Below are positions 35,000 through 43,534 of a DNA stretch of 51,824 bases, one piece after another (position 1 is the stretch's first letter; the number at the start of each line of letters is the position of its first letter). The notes under the pieces are model-generated. The model saw only the letters and a program-made list of their open reading frames with translations. It was not told the DNA's origin and searched no databases. This DNA comes from CAZLPZ01 sp964561535 (GTDB taxonomy: Bacteria; Pseudomonadota; Alphaproteobacteria; Micavibrionales; Micavibrionaceae): positions 1 through 51,824 of the forward strand of contig CAZLPZ010000007.1 in assembly GCA_964561535.1 (NCBI GenBank). The letters run 5' to 3'. The position numbers were made by a program, and so were the translations under genes.

Positions 35000-35409
35000 C
35001 CAATTCTCCCAAATACTGGTTGATGAAATCAGAACCCGATGTGTTTTCGTGGGATGATTTATGTGCGCGTAAAATCGCCCCATGGGATGATGTACGCAAT
35101 TACCAGGCGCGCAATAATATGAAGGCGATGGCGATCAGGGATCAGGTGTTCTTTTACCATTCCAACGTGGGCCGCGAAATCGTCGGCGTGATGCGCGTGG
35201 CTCGCGCGCATTATCCAGACCCCACCGATCCTCGATTTGTATTGGTGGACGTAAGCCCTGTCCGCGCGTTTAAAAAACCGGTAACACTCGCTACCATCAA
35301 ATCACACCCCCTATTACAAAACATCGCCCTGATCAAACAATCGCGGTTGTCGGTGATGCCAATCACAGCGGAGGAGTGGGATGTGATTGTTGAATTGGAA
35401 CAGTTTTAA
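34996..35409 (+). CDS. EVE domain protein
   Basis: A 137-residue PUA-like EVE domain beginning YWLMKSEPDVFSWDDL, with VRNYQARNNMKAM, DQVFFYHSN and the aromatic-cage region. EVE domains bind modified bases in nucleic acids. The GTG at 34996 overlaps the YciI stop codon and gives the exact family N-terminus; the frame reaching 34951 is a continuation without support. It is last in the tsaD-to-EVE run. Confidence 0.92.
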   Translation: MTNSPKYWLMKSEPDVFSWDDLCARKIAPWDDVRNYQARNNMKAMAIRDQVFFYHSNVGREIVGVMRVARAHYPDPTDPRFVLVDVSPVRAFKKPVTLATIKSHPLLQNIALIKQSRLSVMPITAEEWDVIVELEQF

Positions 35410-35442
35410 AGCGTGCCTACCTCCTGAAGGGGGGATTACACC

Positions 35443-36588
35443 TTACTCAACTGCCCCATAAATCTTACCGCCCGTCATCGGCATCGGTGCGCCCGTTGTT
35501 CCCGGGAAACTAATGGGCAGGCCGATACATGACCGTACCGCCATATAGGCAAACCCTTCAGCCTCCATCGCATCACCGTTAAACGCATACGCATCCACCA
35601 ATTCAACAGGCACGGGCAAACTGGCCGATAAACCCCCCATAATCGCGGCGTTCATACGTCCCCCGCCAGTGACCAAAACACGAGATGGAAGTTTTGGCAA
35701 ATGCCCAAACGCCGCCAAAACCGACCGCACGGTCAAGGCCACCAATGTCGCGGCCGCGTCTTTTGTTGATAAATTCGCCACAGCCTCCAGGCCTTGAAAA
35801 TCATTCCGATCTAATGATTTAGGTGGCATTTTCATGAAATAAGGATGCGCCATTAGATGGTCAAGAACCTTCATATCCACGGTACCCGCACGCGCCGTGG
35901 CCCCATCGAGATCATAGAGTTCCCCCGTACGTTCTTTAATCAAATCATCAATTAACGCATTCCCTGGACCCGTATCAAAAGCGATTAAGTCATTAATATC
36001 CGGACCAATCCAGGTAATATTCCCAACCCCACCCAAATTTAACAACGCAATAGGACGGACCAATCCCGCGCGCGCCGCCAAAGCTTTATGATAAATAGGA
36101 AGTAACGGAGCGCCCTGTCCCCCGGCGGCAACGTCCGCCACCCGAAAATCAAAAACCACCGGTATCCCCAATGTTTTTGACAAATAATCAGGGTCTCCAA
36201 TTTGCCACGTAAATTTTTTTCCCGGTAAATGGGTAATGGTTTGGCCATGAAATCCAATGATATCAATGTCATCGGCCTGAAACCCCGTTTGGGCCAATAA
36301 AGCCAAAATCGCCGCCAAATGATGATCCGTGACATCACGCGCCAATTTTTTAATGACCCCCGTGGGATCCGATATGGCCCCCAAAACGCCCCGCATCCGA
36401 TCACGAAACCCCGATGGATAGGGAACAGTCACAAACCCCAAAGGTTTAACGATGTCTTTTCCGTCTGTTTCAATAAGCGCCGCATCGACCCCGTCCATCG
36501 ACGTCCCGGACATTAATCCGATTGTCCGATATAAACCAGTTGACGGCGAGGGGGTAAGTTTGCGAGAGATCATAAGAGAAGATATCAT
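35443..36588 (-). CDS. anmK: Anhydro-N-acetylmuramic acid kinase
   Basis: Phosphorylates and opens 1,6-anhydro-MurNAc during recycling of cell-wall peptidoglycan. The motif GLMSGTSMDGVDAALIETDG marks the ATP-binding start; FHGQTI, LNLGGVGN and DTGPGNALIDD follow, and VTGGGRMNAAIM is near the C-terminus. Its 381 residues are normal. Starts at 36588 and 36573 are both possible. It is divergent from tyrS with 29 bp between starts, the standard alphaproteobacterial pair. Confidence 0.95.
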   Translation of the reverse strand: MISSLMISRKLTPSPSTGLYRTIGLMSGTSMDGVDAALIETDGKDIVKPLGFVTVPYPSGFRDRMRGVLGAISDPTGVIKKLARDVTDHHLAAILALLAQTGFQADDIDIIGFHGQTITHLPGKKFTWQIGDPDYLSKTLGIPVVFDFRVADVAAGGQGAPLLPIYHKALAARAGLVRPIALLNLGGVGNITWIGPDINDLIAFDTGPGNALIDDLIKERTGELYDLDGATARAGTVDMKVLDHLMAHPYFMKMPPKSLDRNDFQGLEAVANLSTKDAAATLVALTVRSVLAAFGHLPKLPSRVLVTGGGRMNAAIMGGLSASLPVPVELVDAYAFNGDAMEAEGFAYMAVRSCIGLPISFPGTTGAPMPMTGGKIYGAVE

Positions 36589-36617
36589 GTCTTCAGGATA
36601 ACAAAAGGGTTGAGATT

Positions 36618-37889
36618 TTGAAATCAGATTTTTTACAAATTATGCATGAACGTGGGTTTTTTAACCAATGTACGGACCTAGATGGGTTGGACGCACATTT
36701 GGCCAGTGGCCGCCGCACGGCATACCTGGGATTTGATGCCACCGCGACATCCCTGCATGTTGGTAATTTGGTTGGTATTATGGCGTTATACTGGTTTCAA
36801 AAATCCGGCCATAAACCCCTCACTCTTATGGGAGGAGCGACAACACGAGTGGGTGACCCCTCGGGCAAAGATGATCAGCGCAAACTCATTGATGCGGCGA
36901 CAATTGATGCAAATATTGGGCGGATTAGAGGCGTTTTTGGTCAATTTTTAACATACGGAAACGGCCCTACCGACGCGCAATTTGTGAATAACGCCGATTG
37001 GTTTTTAGATATTAAATATATCGATTTTTTGCGCGATGTGGGGCGGTATTTTTCTGTCAACCGTATGTTGTCCATGGATTCCGTGAAATTGCGCCTTGAA
37101 CGCGAACAACCGCTATCATTCCTCGAATTCAATTATATGGTGATGCAGGGATACGATTTTATGCATTTGCATGATACGTTGGGTGTCACCATTCAATTTG
37201 GAGGATCGGATCAATGGGGCAATATTGTTTCCGGTGTTGATCTGGGGCACCGCGCACGCGTGGCCGCCGATGGGACCAGCGATTTTTTCGCCATGACATG
37301 GCCATTATTGACCACCAGCGACGGCAAAAAAATGGGTAAATCTGTGTCAGGAGCCGTGTGGTTAAACGCCGATATGCTGTCGCCTTATGATTACTATCAA
37401 TTCTGGCGAAATACGACGGATGCCGATGTCGCAAAAATGCTCGCCATTTTTACAACCCTGCCGATGGATGAGGTTTCGCGATTGGGGGCGTTGCGTGATG
37501 CCGAAATTAACGCGGCCAAAAAAATTCTGGCGTTTGAGGCGACAAAACTCTGCCATGGAGAAAGCGCCGCAATAGAGGCCCAGAACACGGCGCGGACCAC
37601 ATTCGAACAAGGCGGGGCGGGGGATGATTTGCCCACATTGACTTTTGGGATAAAAAATATCGCGGAAGAAGGCGGCATTCCGATTTCAGGAGTCTTTGTA
37701 AAATTGGGCTTTGTTGCAAGTAAGGGAGAATTTACACGTCTCGTCGCTGGAAAAGGCATTCGAATTGACGATCAACCTTTTGATGACCCCACCTTAAAAT
37801 TTACCCTTGATTATTTGGCTGGACGTCGCCACATCAAACTATCTGTTGGGAAAAAGAAACATGGCCTTGTGATTTTTCAAGAAGACTGA
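36618..37889 (+). CDS. tyrS: Tyrosyl-tRNA synthetase
   Basis: Charges tRNA-Tyr. The class I signatures are LHVGN (HIGH-type, near residue 50) and KKMGKS (KMSKS-type, near 236). The YMVMQGYDF, GGSDQWGNI core and a C-terminal S4 domain (from about 360) are present; 423 residues in total. The start is taken as TTG at 36618 with AAAGGG upstream, because it yields the expected lead-in before MHERGFF; the first ATG at 36642 would remove part of it. Confidence 0.95.
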   Translation: MKSDFLQIMHERGFFNQCTDLDGLDAHLASGRRTAYLGFDATATSLHVGNLVGIMALYWFQKSGHKPLTLMGGATTRVGDPSGKDDQRKLIDAATIDANIGRIRGVFGQFLTYGNGPTDAQFVNNADWFLDIKYIDFLRDVGRYFSVNRMLSMDSVKLRLEREQPLSFLEFNYMVMQGYDFMHLHDTLGVTIQFGGSDQWGNIVSGVDLGHRARVAADGTSDFFAMTWPLLTTSDGKKMGKSVSGAVWLNADMLSPYDYYQFWRNTTDADVAKMLAIFTTLPMDEVSRLGALRDAEINAAKKILAFEATKLCHGESAAIEAQNTARTTFEQGGAGDDLPTLTFGIKNIAEEGGIPISGVFVKLGFVASKGEFTRLVAGKGIRIDDQPFDDPTLKFTLDYLAGRRHIKLSVGKKKHGLVIFQED

Positions 37890-37983
37890 TTCGGAACATT
37901 TATATCAAGCCTTGTTTTCGCTGCGAAATCCTTTAATTGGGGACAGGTCCCAAAATACGCAATAAAATTACCGCATTTATTCC

Positions 37984-38013
37984 TTGACTATATTCCTGTA
38001 TTTAGGATATATA
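37984..38013 (+). promoter_or_regulatory. Predicted sigma-70 promoter for the small RNA candidate
   Basis: TTGACT at 37984-37989 and an AT-only TATATA-type -10 around 38008-38013, spaced 18 bases. It stands in a 500-bp gap without genes, immediately before the structured stretch below. Confidence 0.55.
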
Positions 38014-38017
38014 TCAT

Positions 38018-38250
38018 ATCAACGATGATGTACACATCGGAATTGGTCAAGGGGGGATACGTCCTTACTCTTAGAGTCGAGAACAAATGCACCGAGTTCT
38101 CGAGAAAATCCATTCTTTCAAAGGGCCGCGTGGTTCTGGCCCTTTGATCGTCAATCCCCGGTTGCGGGCATACAGGGTCTGACAAGCCCTTTGTCCAAAC
38201 GACCCACGGGCAGATCCACAGCATATCAAAACGGCGCGCCGGCTTTTGTT
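38018..38250 (+). ncRNA. Candidate structured small RNA, family not recognised
   Basis: About 230 nt with a promoter-like sequence before it and a terminator-like palindrome at its end. Perfect stems are GATGT/ACATC near 38026, TCGAGAAC/GTTCTCGA (38077-38103), TCAAAGGGCC/GGCCCTTTGA (38118-38147) and GACAA/TTGTC near 38180-38195. No protein frame fits. It lacks the marker sequences of RNase P RNA, SRP RNA and tmRNA that I would expect to see; 6S RNA cannot be ruled out. It could also be the long leader of the usg gene, although the terminator argues for an independent RNA. Confidence 0.5.
38227..38248 (+). terminator. Predicted terminator of the small RNA candidate
   Basis: CAAAACGG-CGCG-CCG-gc-TTTTG: a GC-rich palindrome flanked by complementary A and T runs. 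The T-run is short, so strength is uncertain. The stretch after it (38252-38300) is almost purely purine. Confidence 0.5.
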
Positions 38251-38391
38251 AATGAAAGAGAGAGAATAGAAGAAGAAAAGAAGGAAGAAGAAAAAGGTTA
38301 TAAGTCCTATTTTAATCCACCTTTAATCCCCATTTGATATCCTAAAATTTGTTGATAACAGGATGTTACAACGAACGAAAGGTTCAACTGG

Positions 38392-38658
38392 ATGACCAGC
38401 GATATGCACCGTATGTTGCATGATTACCGCCTGACAACGGCGGAGATTATCTATTTTCTGCCGGATTTTCCGAATATGTTGCAATCCTATGTGTGGCAAG
38501 ATTATGATTTGGAACCCCGGTTTCCCACCCTCTTGCGTTTTCTGGATTTTTGGGACCATCATCTAGAAGGACGACTTCATTCGGTCCAGGTCGCGGCACG
38601 CGAACTGATCCTGCCCCCCGCTTGGCGCGGCACCGTCCATTGTGATATTATTCAATAA
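38392..38658 (+). CDS. Usg family protein
   Basis: An 88-residue protein with the Usg family core LTTAEIIYFLPDFPNMLQSY, VWQDYDLEPRFP and FLDFWDHHLEGRLHSVQVA. The family is alphaproteobacterial and was named from its position near tryptophan genes in some species; its molecular role is unknown. AAAGG lies upstream of the ATG. It is followed by the transporter gene after 22 bp, so the two may be cotranscribed. Confidence 0.9.
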   Translation: MTSDMHRMLHDYRLTTAEIIYFLPDFPNMLQSYVWQDYDLEPRFPTLLRFLDFWDHHLEGRLHSVQVAARELILPPAWRGTVHCDIIQ

Positions 38659-38680
38659 TTTTTATTCTAAAGGTTCCCTT

Positions 38681-39349
38681 TTGTCTTTTTCTCCTTTATC
38701 GGTCGAACCCGGTCATACGCATTCGGATCACTCCCCGCATACCCATGATCTTATTCTTGACAAAACGATTGATCCGACGTTCCGACGCGCCTTGATCCTT
38801 GTCATTATCATCAATGCCATCATGTTTATGATCGATATGTGTGCCGGATCGATGGCCGGATCGAGATCCCTCTTGGCCGACGGCCTTGATTTTTTAGGCG
38901 ATACCTTAACCTATTCAATTTCTCTTTTAGCCTTGTCTTGGACGACACATGCTCGCGCCCACGCCGCAATCTTTAAATCAGGATTGTTAGTTATTATGGC
39001 GGCCTATGTATTCGGATCAACTCTATTTCAAGTGTTTGTATTCGCGACCCCGATCGCCGGTATCATGGGCGGGGTTGCTGTTCTTGCCCTCATCGCAAAT
39101 ATTTTATCAGTCTTACTCGTGATGAGATTTCGCAATGGCGATGCAAATTTACGATCCGTATGGTTATGTTCCCGTAATGATATGTTTGGAAATTTGGCCG
39201 TTCTCGCCGCCGCCGTTGGGGTATTTGGTACCGGGTCTGCCTGGCCTGATTTAATTGTTGCTGGATTGATGTCCGGATTGTTTCTACAAACCGCCTTTTC
39301 TACATTCCGGCAAGCACGCCGTGAAATCAACGCCGCCCCACCTTTATAA
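38681..39349 (+). CDS. CDF-like cation transporter, compact form
   Basis: A polytopic membrane protein of about 222 residues with a His-rich N-terminus (GHTHSDHSPHTHD) and five or six transmembrane segments. ADGLDFLGDTL resembles the D-x3-D metal site of TM2 in cation diffusion facilitators. In TM5 the expected H-x3-D is D-x3-N (RNDMFGN), and the cytoplasmic C-terminal domain is missing, so the ion and activity are uncertain. The TTG at 38681, seven bases after AAAGG, is preferred to the ATG at 38642, which would overlap usg. Confidence 0.75.
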   Translation: MSFSPLSVEPGHTHSDHSPHTHDLILDKTIDPTFRRALILVIIINAIMFMIDMCAGSMAGSRSLLADGLDFLGDTLTYSISLLALSWTTHARAHAAIFKSGLLVIMAAYVFGSTLFQVFVFATPIAGIMGGVAVLALIANILSVLLVMRFRNGDANLRSVWLCSRNDMFGNLAVLAAAVGVFGTGSAWPDLIVAGLMSGLFLQTAFSTFRQARREINAAPPL

Positions 39350-39379
39350 AAAAAGGCCCTTTTTACAGGGCCTTTTTTT
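39348..39379. terminator. Bidirectional terminator between the transporter gene and hpf
   Basis: A 13-bp perfect stem AAAAAAAGGCCCT / AGGGCCTTTTTTT with a 6-base loop, shared by the two convergent genes and overlapping the ends of both. Confidence 0.93.
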
Positions 39380-39959
39380 ATTTTAATTCCGTCGGGTCTA
39401 CCCAACCGATATTACCATCCGACCGGCGATAGACCATATTATGGGTCTTTGTTGCAATATTTTTAAAGAACAACGCTGCCTCGCCCGACAGGTCCAAACA
39501 CATCACGGCTTCAGATACCGTCAATGTCAAAATGGGCATGGTCATTTCGGCAATCACCGCCGGATCTTTTCCCATCTCTATATCATTATCTTGCTCGGGT
39601 GTTGCAGCCAAAATAACATCACGTGCACTGGCACCATCTTTTTGATCACGTTCCATCCGTTCATGGTGATCGCGCAGTCGATTTTTATACCGGCGCATTT
39701 GGCGCGCAATTTTCCCTGACGCAACATCAAACGACAAATACGGATCTTCTTCTGTCGCATGCGATTGCACCATAATATCTTTACCGATACGAATCGTAAT
39801 ATGCGTACGGTAAAATCCATGACCTTCCCGGGAAAAAACAACATTCCCATCAATGGCACGATTAAAAAATTTTGCATTTAAATCTTCAAGTTTTTCGGCG
39901 ACATGGGTTTTAAGAGCCGCCCCGACATCAAGTTGTTTACCTTGTACGTTCAAGTTCAT
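39378..39959 (-). CDS. hpf: Ribosome hibernation promoting factor, long form
   Basis: Binds the 30S decoding region and pairs ribosomes into inactive 100S dimers. The N-terminal S30AE fold (about 1-105) begins MNLNVQGKQLDVGAAL; the C-terminal dimerisation domain (about 135-193) has the conserved EAVMCLDLSGEAALFFKN and YRRSDGNIGWVDP. At 193 residues it is the long form. The ATG at 39959 is chosen because the AAGGA precedes it by a proper distance and abuts the earlier ATG. It is away from rpoN, beside which it often lies. Confidence 0.93.
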   Translation of the reverse strand: MNLNVQGKQLDVGAALKTHVAEKLEDLNAKFFNRAIDGNVVFSREGHGFYRTHITIRIGKDIMVQSHATEEDPYLSFDVASGKIARQMRRYKNRLRDHHERMERDQKDGASARDVILAATPEQDNDIEMGKDPAVIAEMTMPILTLTVSEAVMCLDLSGEAALFFKNIATKTHNMVYRRSDGNIGWVDPTELK

Positions 39960-40078
39960 AAAAATCATCCTTTCAGGAAGAAAGAGAAAAAAAGAAGAAT
40001 TGGATATGAGTCTATTATAGCACTTTGGATTAAAAAATCATGAGCAAAGTACCAGGAACGACAATCTACGACATTTTC

Positions 40079-40564
40079 TTATTCAGATTTTGATTTTGCC
40101 CCTAAAGAAGCCTCATCATTATGGGTATGTTTATTATCAATATAGACCTGTGACGCCGGCAATAAATCTTCATTTCCACGGTGCAACGTGATATAAACTG
40201 TTAGATTCATGACAAACAAAACCGATGCGATGCCTAAAACGAGGCGCGTCCGATCCTTTTTCCCCGCACATACCGTCTCATGTGGACCGCAATGAGGTTT
40301 TTCGCATGTTGTTGCGCGAGAGGCGAGATACAATCCCCACCCCATCAATAAAACCACGCCTGAAAACAAAATCATTGGCATTTCATACGCATGCAAGAAC
40401 TCATGAATATCTAATAAAAACAAAGGGATTGGTAAAATCGCGCCGGCACTTGCCATCAACGACAATATTGTGACCACGGTCGGGAGGACGCAGCAAAATA
40501 CATGGGTACTTTCCGCAAGGATAAGCGCGATTCCAATGTTGCGGTGCAAGGTGTTTTGGGACAT
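40079..40564 (-). CDS. MerC-like four-span membrane protein
   Basis: A 161-residue protein with about four transmembrane segments. The first contains a Cys pair in STHVFCCVLPTVVTIL, and a further Cys-rich loop (TTCEKPHCGPHETVC) precedes the last span. A His-containing tail (DNKHTHNDE) follows. The arrangement recalls MerC-type mercury transporters or other metal-handling membrane proteins, but no mer genes are near and the match is loose. It is transcribed alone, 100 bp from the divergent zeta-like gene. Confidence 0.6.
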   Translation of the reverse strand: MSQNTLHRNIGIALILAESTHVFCCVLPTVVTILSLMASAGAILPIPLFLLDIHEFLHAYEMPMILFSGVVLLMGWGLYLASRATTCEKPHCGPHETVCAGKKDRTRLVLGIASVLFVMNLTVYITLHRGNEDLLPASQVYIDNKHTHNDEASLGAKSKSE

Positions 40565-40668
40565 ATGTCTTCTCTCGCAGTTGATTTTTATGATAAAATG
40601 GTTATATACAGATGAGCTTGTTTTGACCAGTGTTTTTTGTTTTATGCGTTCCGTTTAAAGGATTTTTT

Positions 40669-41331
40669 ATGCTCTATTCCTCTTCCATGACCGTCATTTC
40701 GGAAACAGATCTGGATGCAGCCACGGGTCAGTATTTAACCGAAAAGTTCTTAGCCCCCACCCTGACGCCCGTGGCTCACCCGGTTGTATATGCCATGGCC
40801 GGAATTCCAGGGGCGGGGAAAAGCAAATATACCAATGCCGCGATTGAACGAGGCGAATTTCCCGAAAATGCCTTTATTCTCGACCCCGACCGAATCATGC
40901 AGGCCATTCCAGGATATCAAGATGATCTGGCTTTATCCGGTAAACAAACGGCCTATCGCCGATGGGAAATCCCCGCCCGTTTATTTGCGTATTCCTTATC
41001 TCGAATTGCCGCCGAACGTCGCTTGAACATTATCCAAGACATGGGCGCCGTCAGACGCGAAGATTACGATCGGCTCGCCACCTTCAAGGCTGCGGGATAC
41101 CGGTTGGAAATGACCTATATTTACTGTCCCGTTGATGAATGTCTGCGCCGGTTGGTCACCCGCACCACTCGACACACAGCCGAAGAAATGGTCCGAGAAC
41201 GCAGCGAATCCTTGCGGCTTTTATTGCCCGAATATGTGAAACTCGTGGACACATTCCGCGTCTTTGATAACGGGGACCCGGCACATCCCTATCGCCCCAC
41301 GACATTGGAAGATCTTACTTTGAAAATATAA
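40669..41331 (+). CDS. Zeta-toxin-family kinase, no antitoxin gene visible
   Basis: A P-loop protein of 220 residues. The Walker A motif is AGIPGAGKSKYT (about 45-56); FILDPDRIMQAIPGYQ matches the substrate-binding strand of zeta toxins; NIIQDMGAVRRED and the Arg-rich TRTTRHTAEEMVRERSESL lid region follow. Zeta toxins phosphorylate UDP-N-acetylglucosamine, while related proteins have other substrates. The start has AAAGGA seven bases upstream. No small epsilon-like antitoxin gene is seen on either side, so it is an orphan or a housekeeping relative. Confidence 0.78.
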   Translation: MLYSSSMTVISETDLDAATGQYLTEKFLAPTLTPVAHPVVYAMAGIPGAGKSKYTNAAIERGEFPENAFILDPDRIMQAIPGYQDDLALSGKQTAYRRWEIPARLFAYSLSRIAAERRLNIIQDMGAVRREDYDRLATFKAAGYRLEMTYIYCPVDECLRRLVTRTTRHTAEEMVRERSESLRLLLPEYVKLVDTFRVFDNGDPAHPYRPTTLEDLTLKI

Positions 41332-41449
41332 TTATCTCTGATATTTGGGATATCTCTTTTAAATTAAATTCAATCAACAGATTTACTCACCACAAGAACT
41401 CTATATAATGTAAAGTTATATATCTCTCTTGTCGGAAATTTATATCATA

Positions 41450-42610
41450 ATGGAATACGCGCGCATCAAAGATAATAACAATTTAACAATATTGATGGTT
41501 TCAGAAGATTTTTTTCCGGCCATAACAGGCATTGGGTTTCATCTTCAAGGCATTATCCCCTCTCTTGTTCAAATGGGACATAAGGTCCATGTACTGACAA
41601 CAAAACGCGCCGGCGAGAACGCCCTTGAAGAATGGAAGGGGGCCACGATTCATCGCCTCCCTTCTTTTGAAATTCAAGGGTATGCTCAAATATTCCCCGT
41701 TCGATCTTGGATCCATAAAATAATAAAAAATATAAATCCAGATATTATACATGTCCATTATTTGGGTTTGATCGTGAATATCCTCGAAAAGGAAACAAAC
41801 CAAAATAAAATACCTCACATTTATACATTTCATATGACAGAAGATGTTTTGTGTAATGCCAATTTTTTGAAACCTTTTCGAGCCCATTTCCGAAGAAAAA
41901 TAAGAAATTACTGTAATAATATCGACCACGTCATCAGTGTTTCAAAAAATTTAATTCATGACATTCGCCATCGTGGAATAACAACCCCCATCAGTTATGT
42001 GTCCAATCCCATTACGCTCCCCTTCTTTCCTTCTAACCAACAAAAATCAGACACTTTTACCGTGATCTATGCGGGCCGATTAAGCCCCGAAAAAAATATC
42101 CCGTACCTGATCAAAGGCTTTGCTGATTTTACAAAAAAAGTTCCAAATTCCAAACTCCTAATCGCGGGACAAGGTATCTTAAACGAAAGCCTTCACGAAT
42201 TGGTCAATGAATTGGGAATTTCAAAGCAAACCGAATTCTTGGGCTTTCTCAGCCACAAAGATCTTGCGCATTATTATTCAACAAGCCACGTTTTTGTTTT
42301 ACCTTCTCGGGTTGAAACCCAAAGTATTGTGGCCATAGAGGCCATGTCATACGGCCTCCCTATATTAATTGCAGATACCGTCGTGTCCGCCACAGAATTA
42401 GTCGATGAGGGCGTCAATGGATATATTATCCATCATGAATCAACGGATGATTTGTCCAGACGACTCTTTGAACTTTATATGAATAAAGAAGGTCAACATA
42501 AAATGGGCCAAGCCGGTTTAGAAAAATCAAAACAATATACTCCAGAAATCATTGCCCAAAATTTGGTGCAGATTTATCAGGAAAATTTAATTCAGAAAAC
42601 TGCTTCATAA
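41450..42610 (+). CDS. Glycosyltransferase family 4 protein
   Basis: A GT-B enzyme of 386 residues: an N-terminal acceptor domain with ITGIGFHLQGIIPSLVQMGH, and a C-terminal nucleotide-sugar domain with VIYAGRLSPEKNIPYLIKGF, the E-x7-E motif in ETQSIVAIEAMSYGLP and VDEGVNGYI. It probably adds a hexose to an envelope glycan; donor and acceptor are unknown. It is clearly more AT-rich than its neighbours and follows an AT-rich 100-bp gap, which hints at foreign origin. The ATG at 41450 is chosen over TTG at 41429. Confidence 0.88.
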   Translation: MEYARIKDNNNLTILMVSEDFFPAITGIGFHLQGIIPSLVQMGHKVHVLTTKRAGENALEEWKGATIHRLPSFEIQGYAQIFPVRSWIHKIIKNINPDIIHVHYLGLIVNILEKETNQNKIPHIYTFHMTEDVLCNANFLKPFRAHFRRKIRNYCNNIDHVISVSKNLIHDIRHRGITTPISYVSNPITLPFFPSNQQKSDTFTVIYAGRLSPEKNIPYLIKGFADFTKKVPNSKLLIAGQGILNESLHELVNELGISKQTEFLGFLSHKDLAHYYSTSHVFVLPSRVETQSIVAIEAMSYGLPILIADTVVSATELVDEGVNGYIIHHESTDDLSRRLFELYMNKEGQHKMGQAGLEKSKQYTPEIIAQNLVQIYQENLIQKTAS

Positions 42611-42660
42611 CGAAAATCTAATACGTATTGTTGTAAAAATTTTACACAAAATAAATTCTC

Positions 42661-43452
42661 ATGAAACTTATTACCTGGAATATCAATTCAGTCCGGTTGC
42701 GCCTGCCACTTCTGACCCGTTTGCTTAAAACAGAACATCCCGACATTATATGTTTACAAGAGACGAAATGCCCAGATGAATTGTTCCCCCATGCATTTTT
42801 AAATGATTTAGGATACACGGCGCACATATCGGGGATGAAATCATATAATGGCGTGGCGATTTTATCCCGTGCCAAAATTGTGAACCCGCGCGTATACCCC
42901 CGCGTAGGCCGGAATGATTGCCGGCATATTTCGGCCACCATTAACGGCATCGATATTCATTGTCTGTATATCCCCGCGGGCGGCGATATTCCAAATCCCG
43001 ATGTGAATGATAAATTTGAACACAAGCTGGATTTCATCAACGACATCACGCGCTGGTTTAAAGATGAATATGATTCCAAATCGCCTGTAATTATCGCCGG
43101 GGATTTTAACATCGCGCCCCATGAACATGACGTTTGGTCACACCGACAACTTTTGGATGTTGTGTCTCACACTCCGATCGAGGTTGAAAAATTAATAGGG
43201 TTTCAATCATCCTTAAATTTTATTGATACCGCACGTGAATTTATACCACTGGATCAAAAATCATACAGCTGGTGGTCATATCGTAACCGCGATTGGCAAG
43301 TTTCAAACCGTGGACGGCGATTGGATCACATTTGGGTCACGCCCCCTATTAAACCCAACCTTCGGGCTTATGCCACTTTACCTACCGCCCGGAACTGGGA
43401 CCGACCATCCGATCATGTGCCGGTGATTATCGAGATATTGTCCGACCAGTAA
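42661..43452 (+). CDS. xth: Exodeoxyribonuclease III
   Basis: An AP endonuclease and 3' exonuclease of 263 residues acting in base excision repair. Motifs are ITWNINSVRLRL, CLQETKCPDE (catalytic Glu), IAGDFNIAPHEHDVW, YSWWSYR and the C-terminal SDHVPVIIE with the catalytic Asp-His pair. It is alone on the strand and is followed within 6 bp by a long palindromic element. Confidence 0.96.
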   Translation: MKLITWNINSVRLRLPLLTRLLKTEHPDIICLQETKCPDELFPHAFLNDLGYTAHISGMKSYNGVAILSRAKIVNPRVYPRVGRNDCRHISATINGIDIHCLYIPAGGDIPNPDVNDKFEHKLDFINDITRWFKDEYDSKSPVIIAGDFNIAPHEHDVWSHRQLLDVVSHTPIEVEKLIGFQSSLNFIDTAREFIPLDQKSYSWWSYRNRDWQVSNRGRRLDHIWVTPPIKPNLRAYATLPTARNWDRPSDHVPVIIEILSDQ

Positions 43453-43457
43453 AGGAG

Positions 43458-43530
43458 TGTCATCCCGGCGAAAGCCGGGATCTCGTACAATTCTGAGCCT
43501 GACCAGATCCTGGCCTTCGCCGGGATGACA
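43458..43530. repeat. Palindromic element, long form with perfect ends (copy 6)
   Basis: A 73-bp copy with perfect 15-bp terminal inverted repeats, TGTCATCCCGGCGAA and TTCGCCGGGATGACA. It lies between the xth stop (6 bp away) and the convergent stop of the next gene (4 bp away). It may serve as a shared 3' hairpin. Confidence 0.92.
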
Positions 43531-43534
43531 AACT

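Noticed and set aside
37935..37955. Short palindrome TTGGGGACAGGTCCCAA after tyrS, like motifs linked with REP-associated transposases
   Set aside because: Only one copy was seen in the window and no transposase gene is near; too little to call an element.
38018..38250. tmRNA or RNase P RNA
   Set aside because: No tag-coding frame, no tRNA-like T-arm with CCA end, and no GAGGAAAGTCC-type P RNA core.
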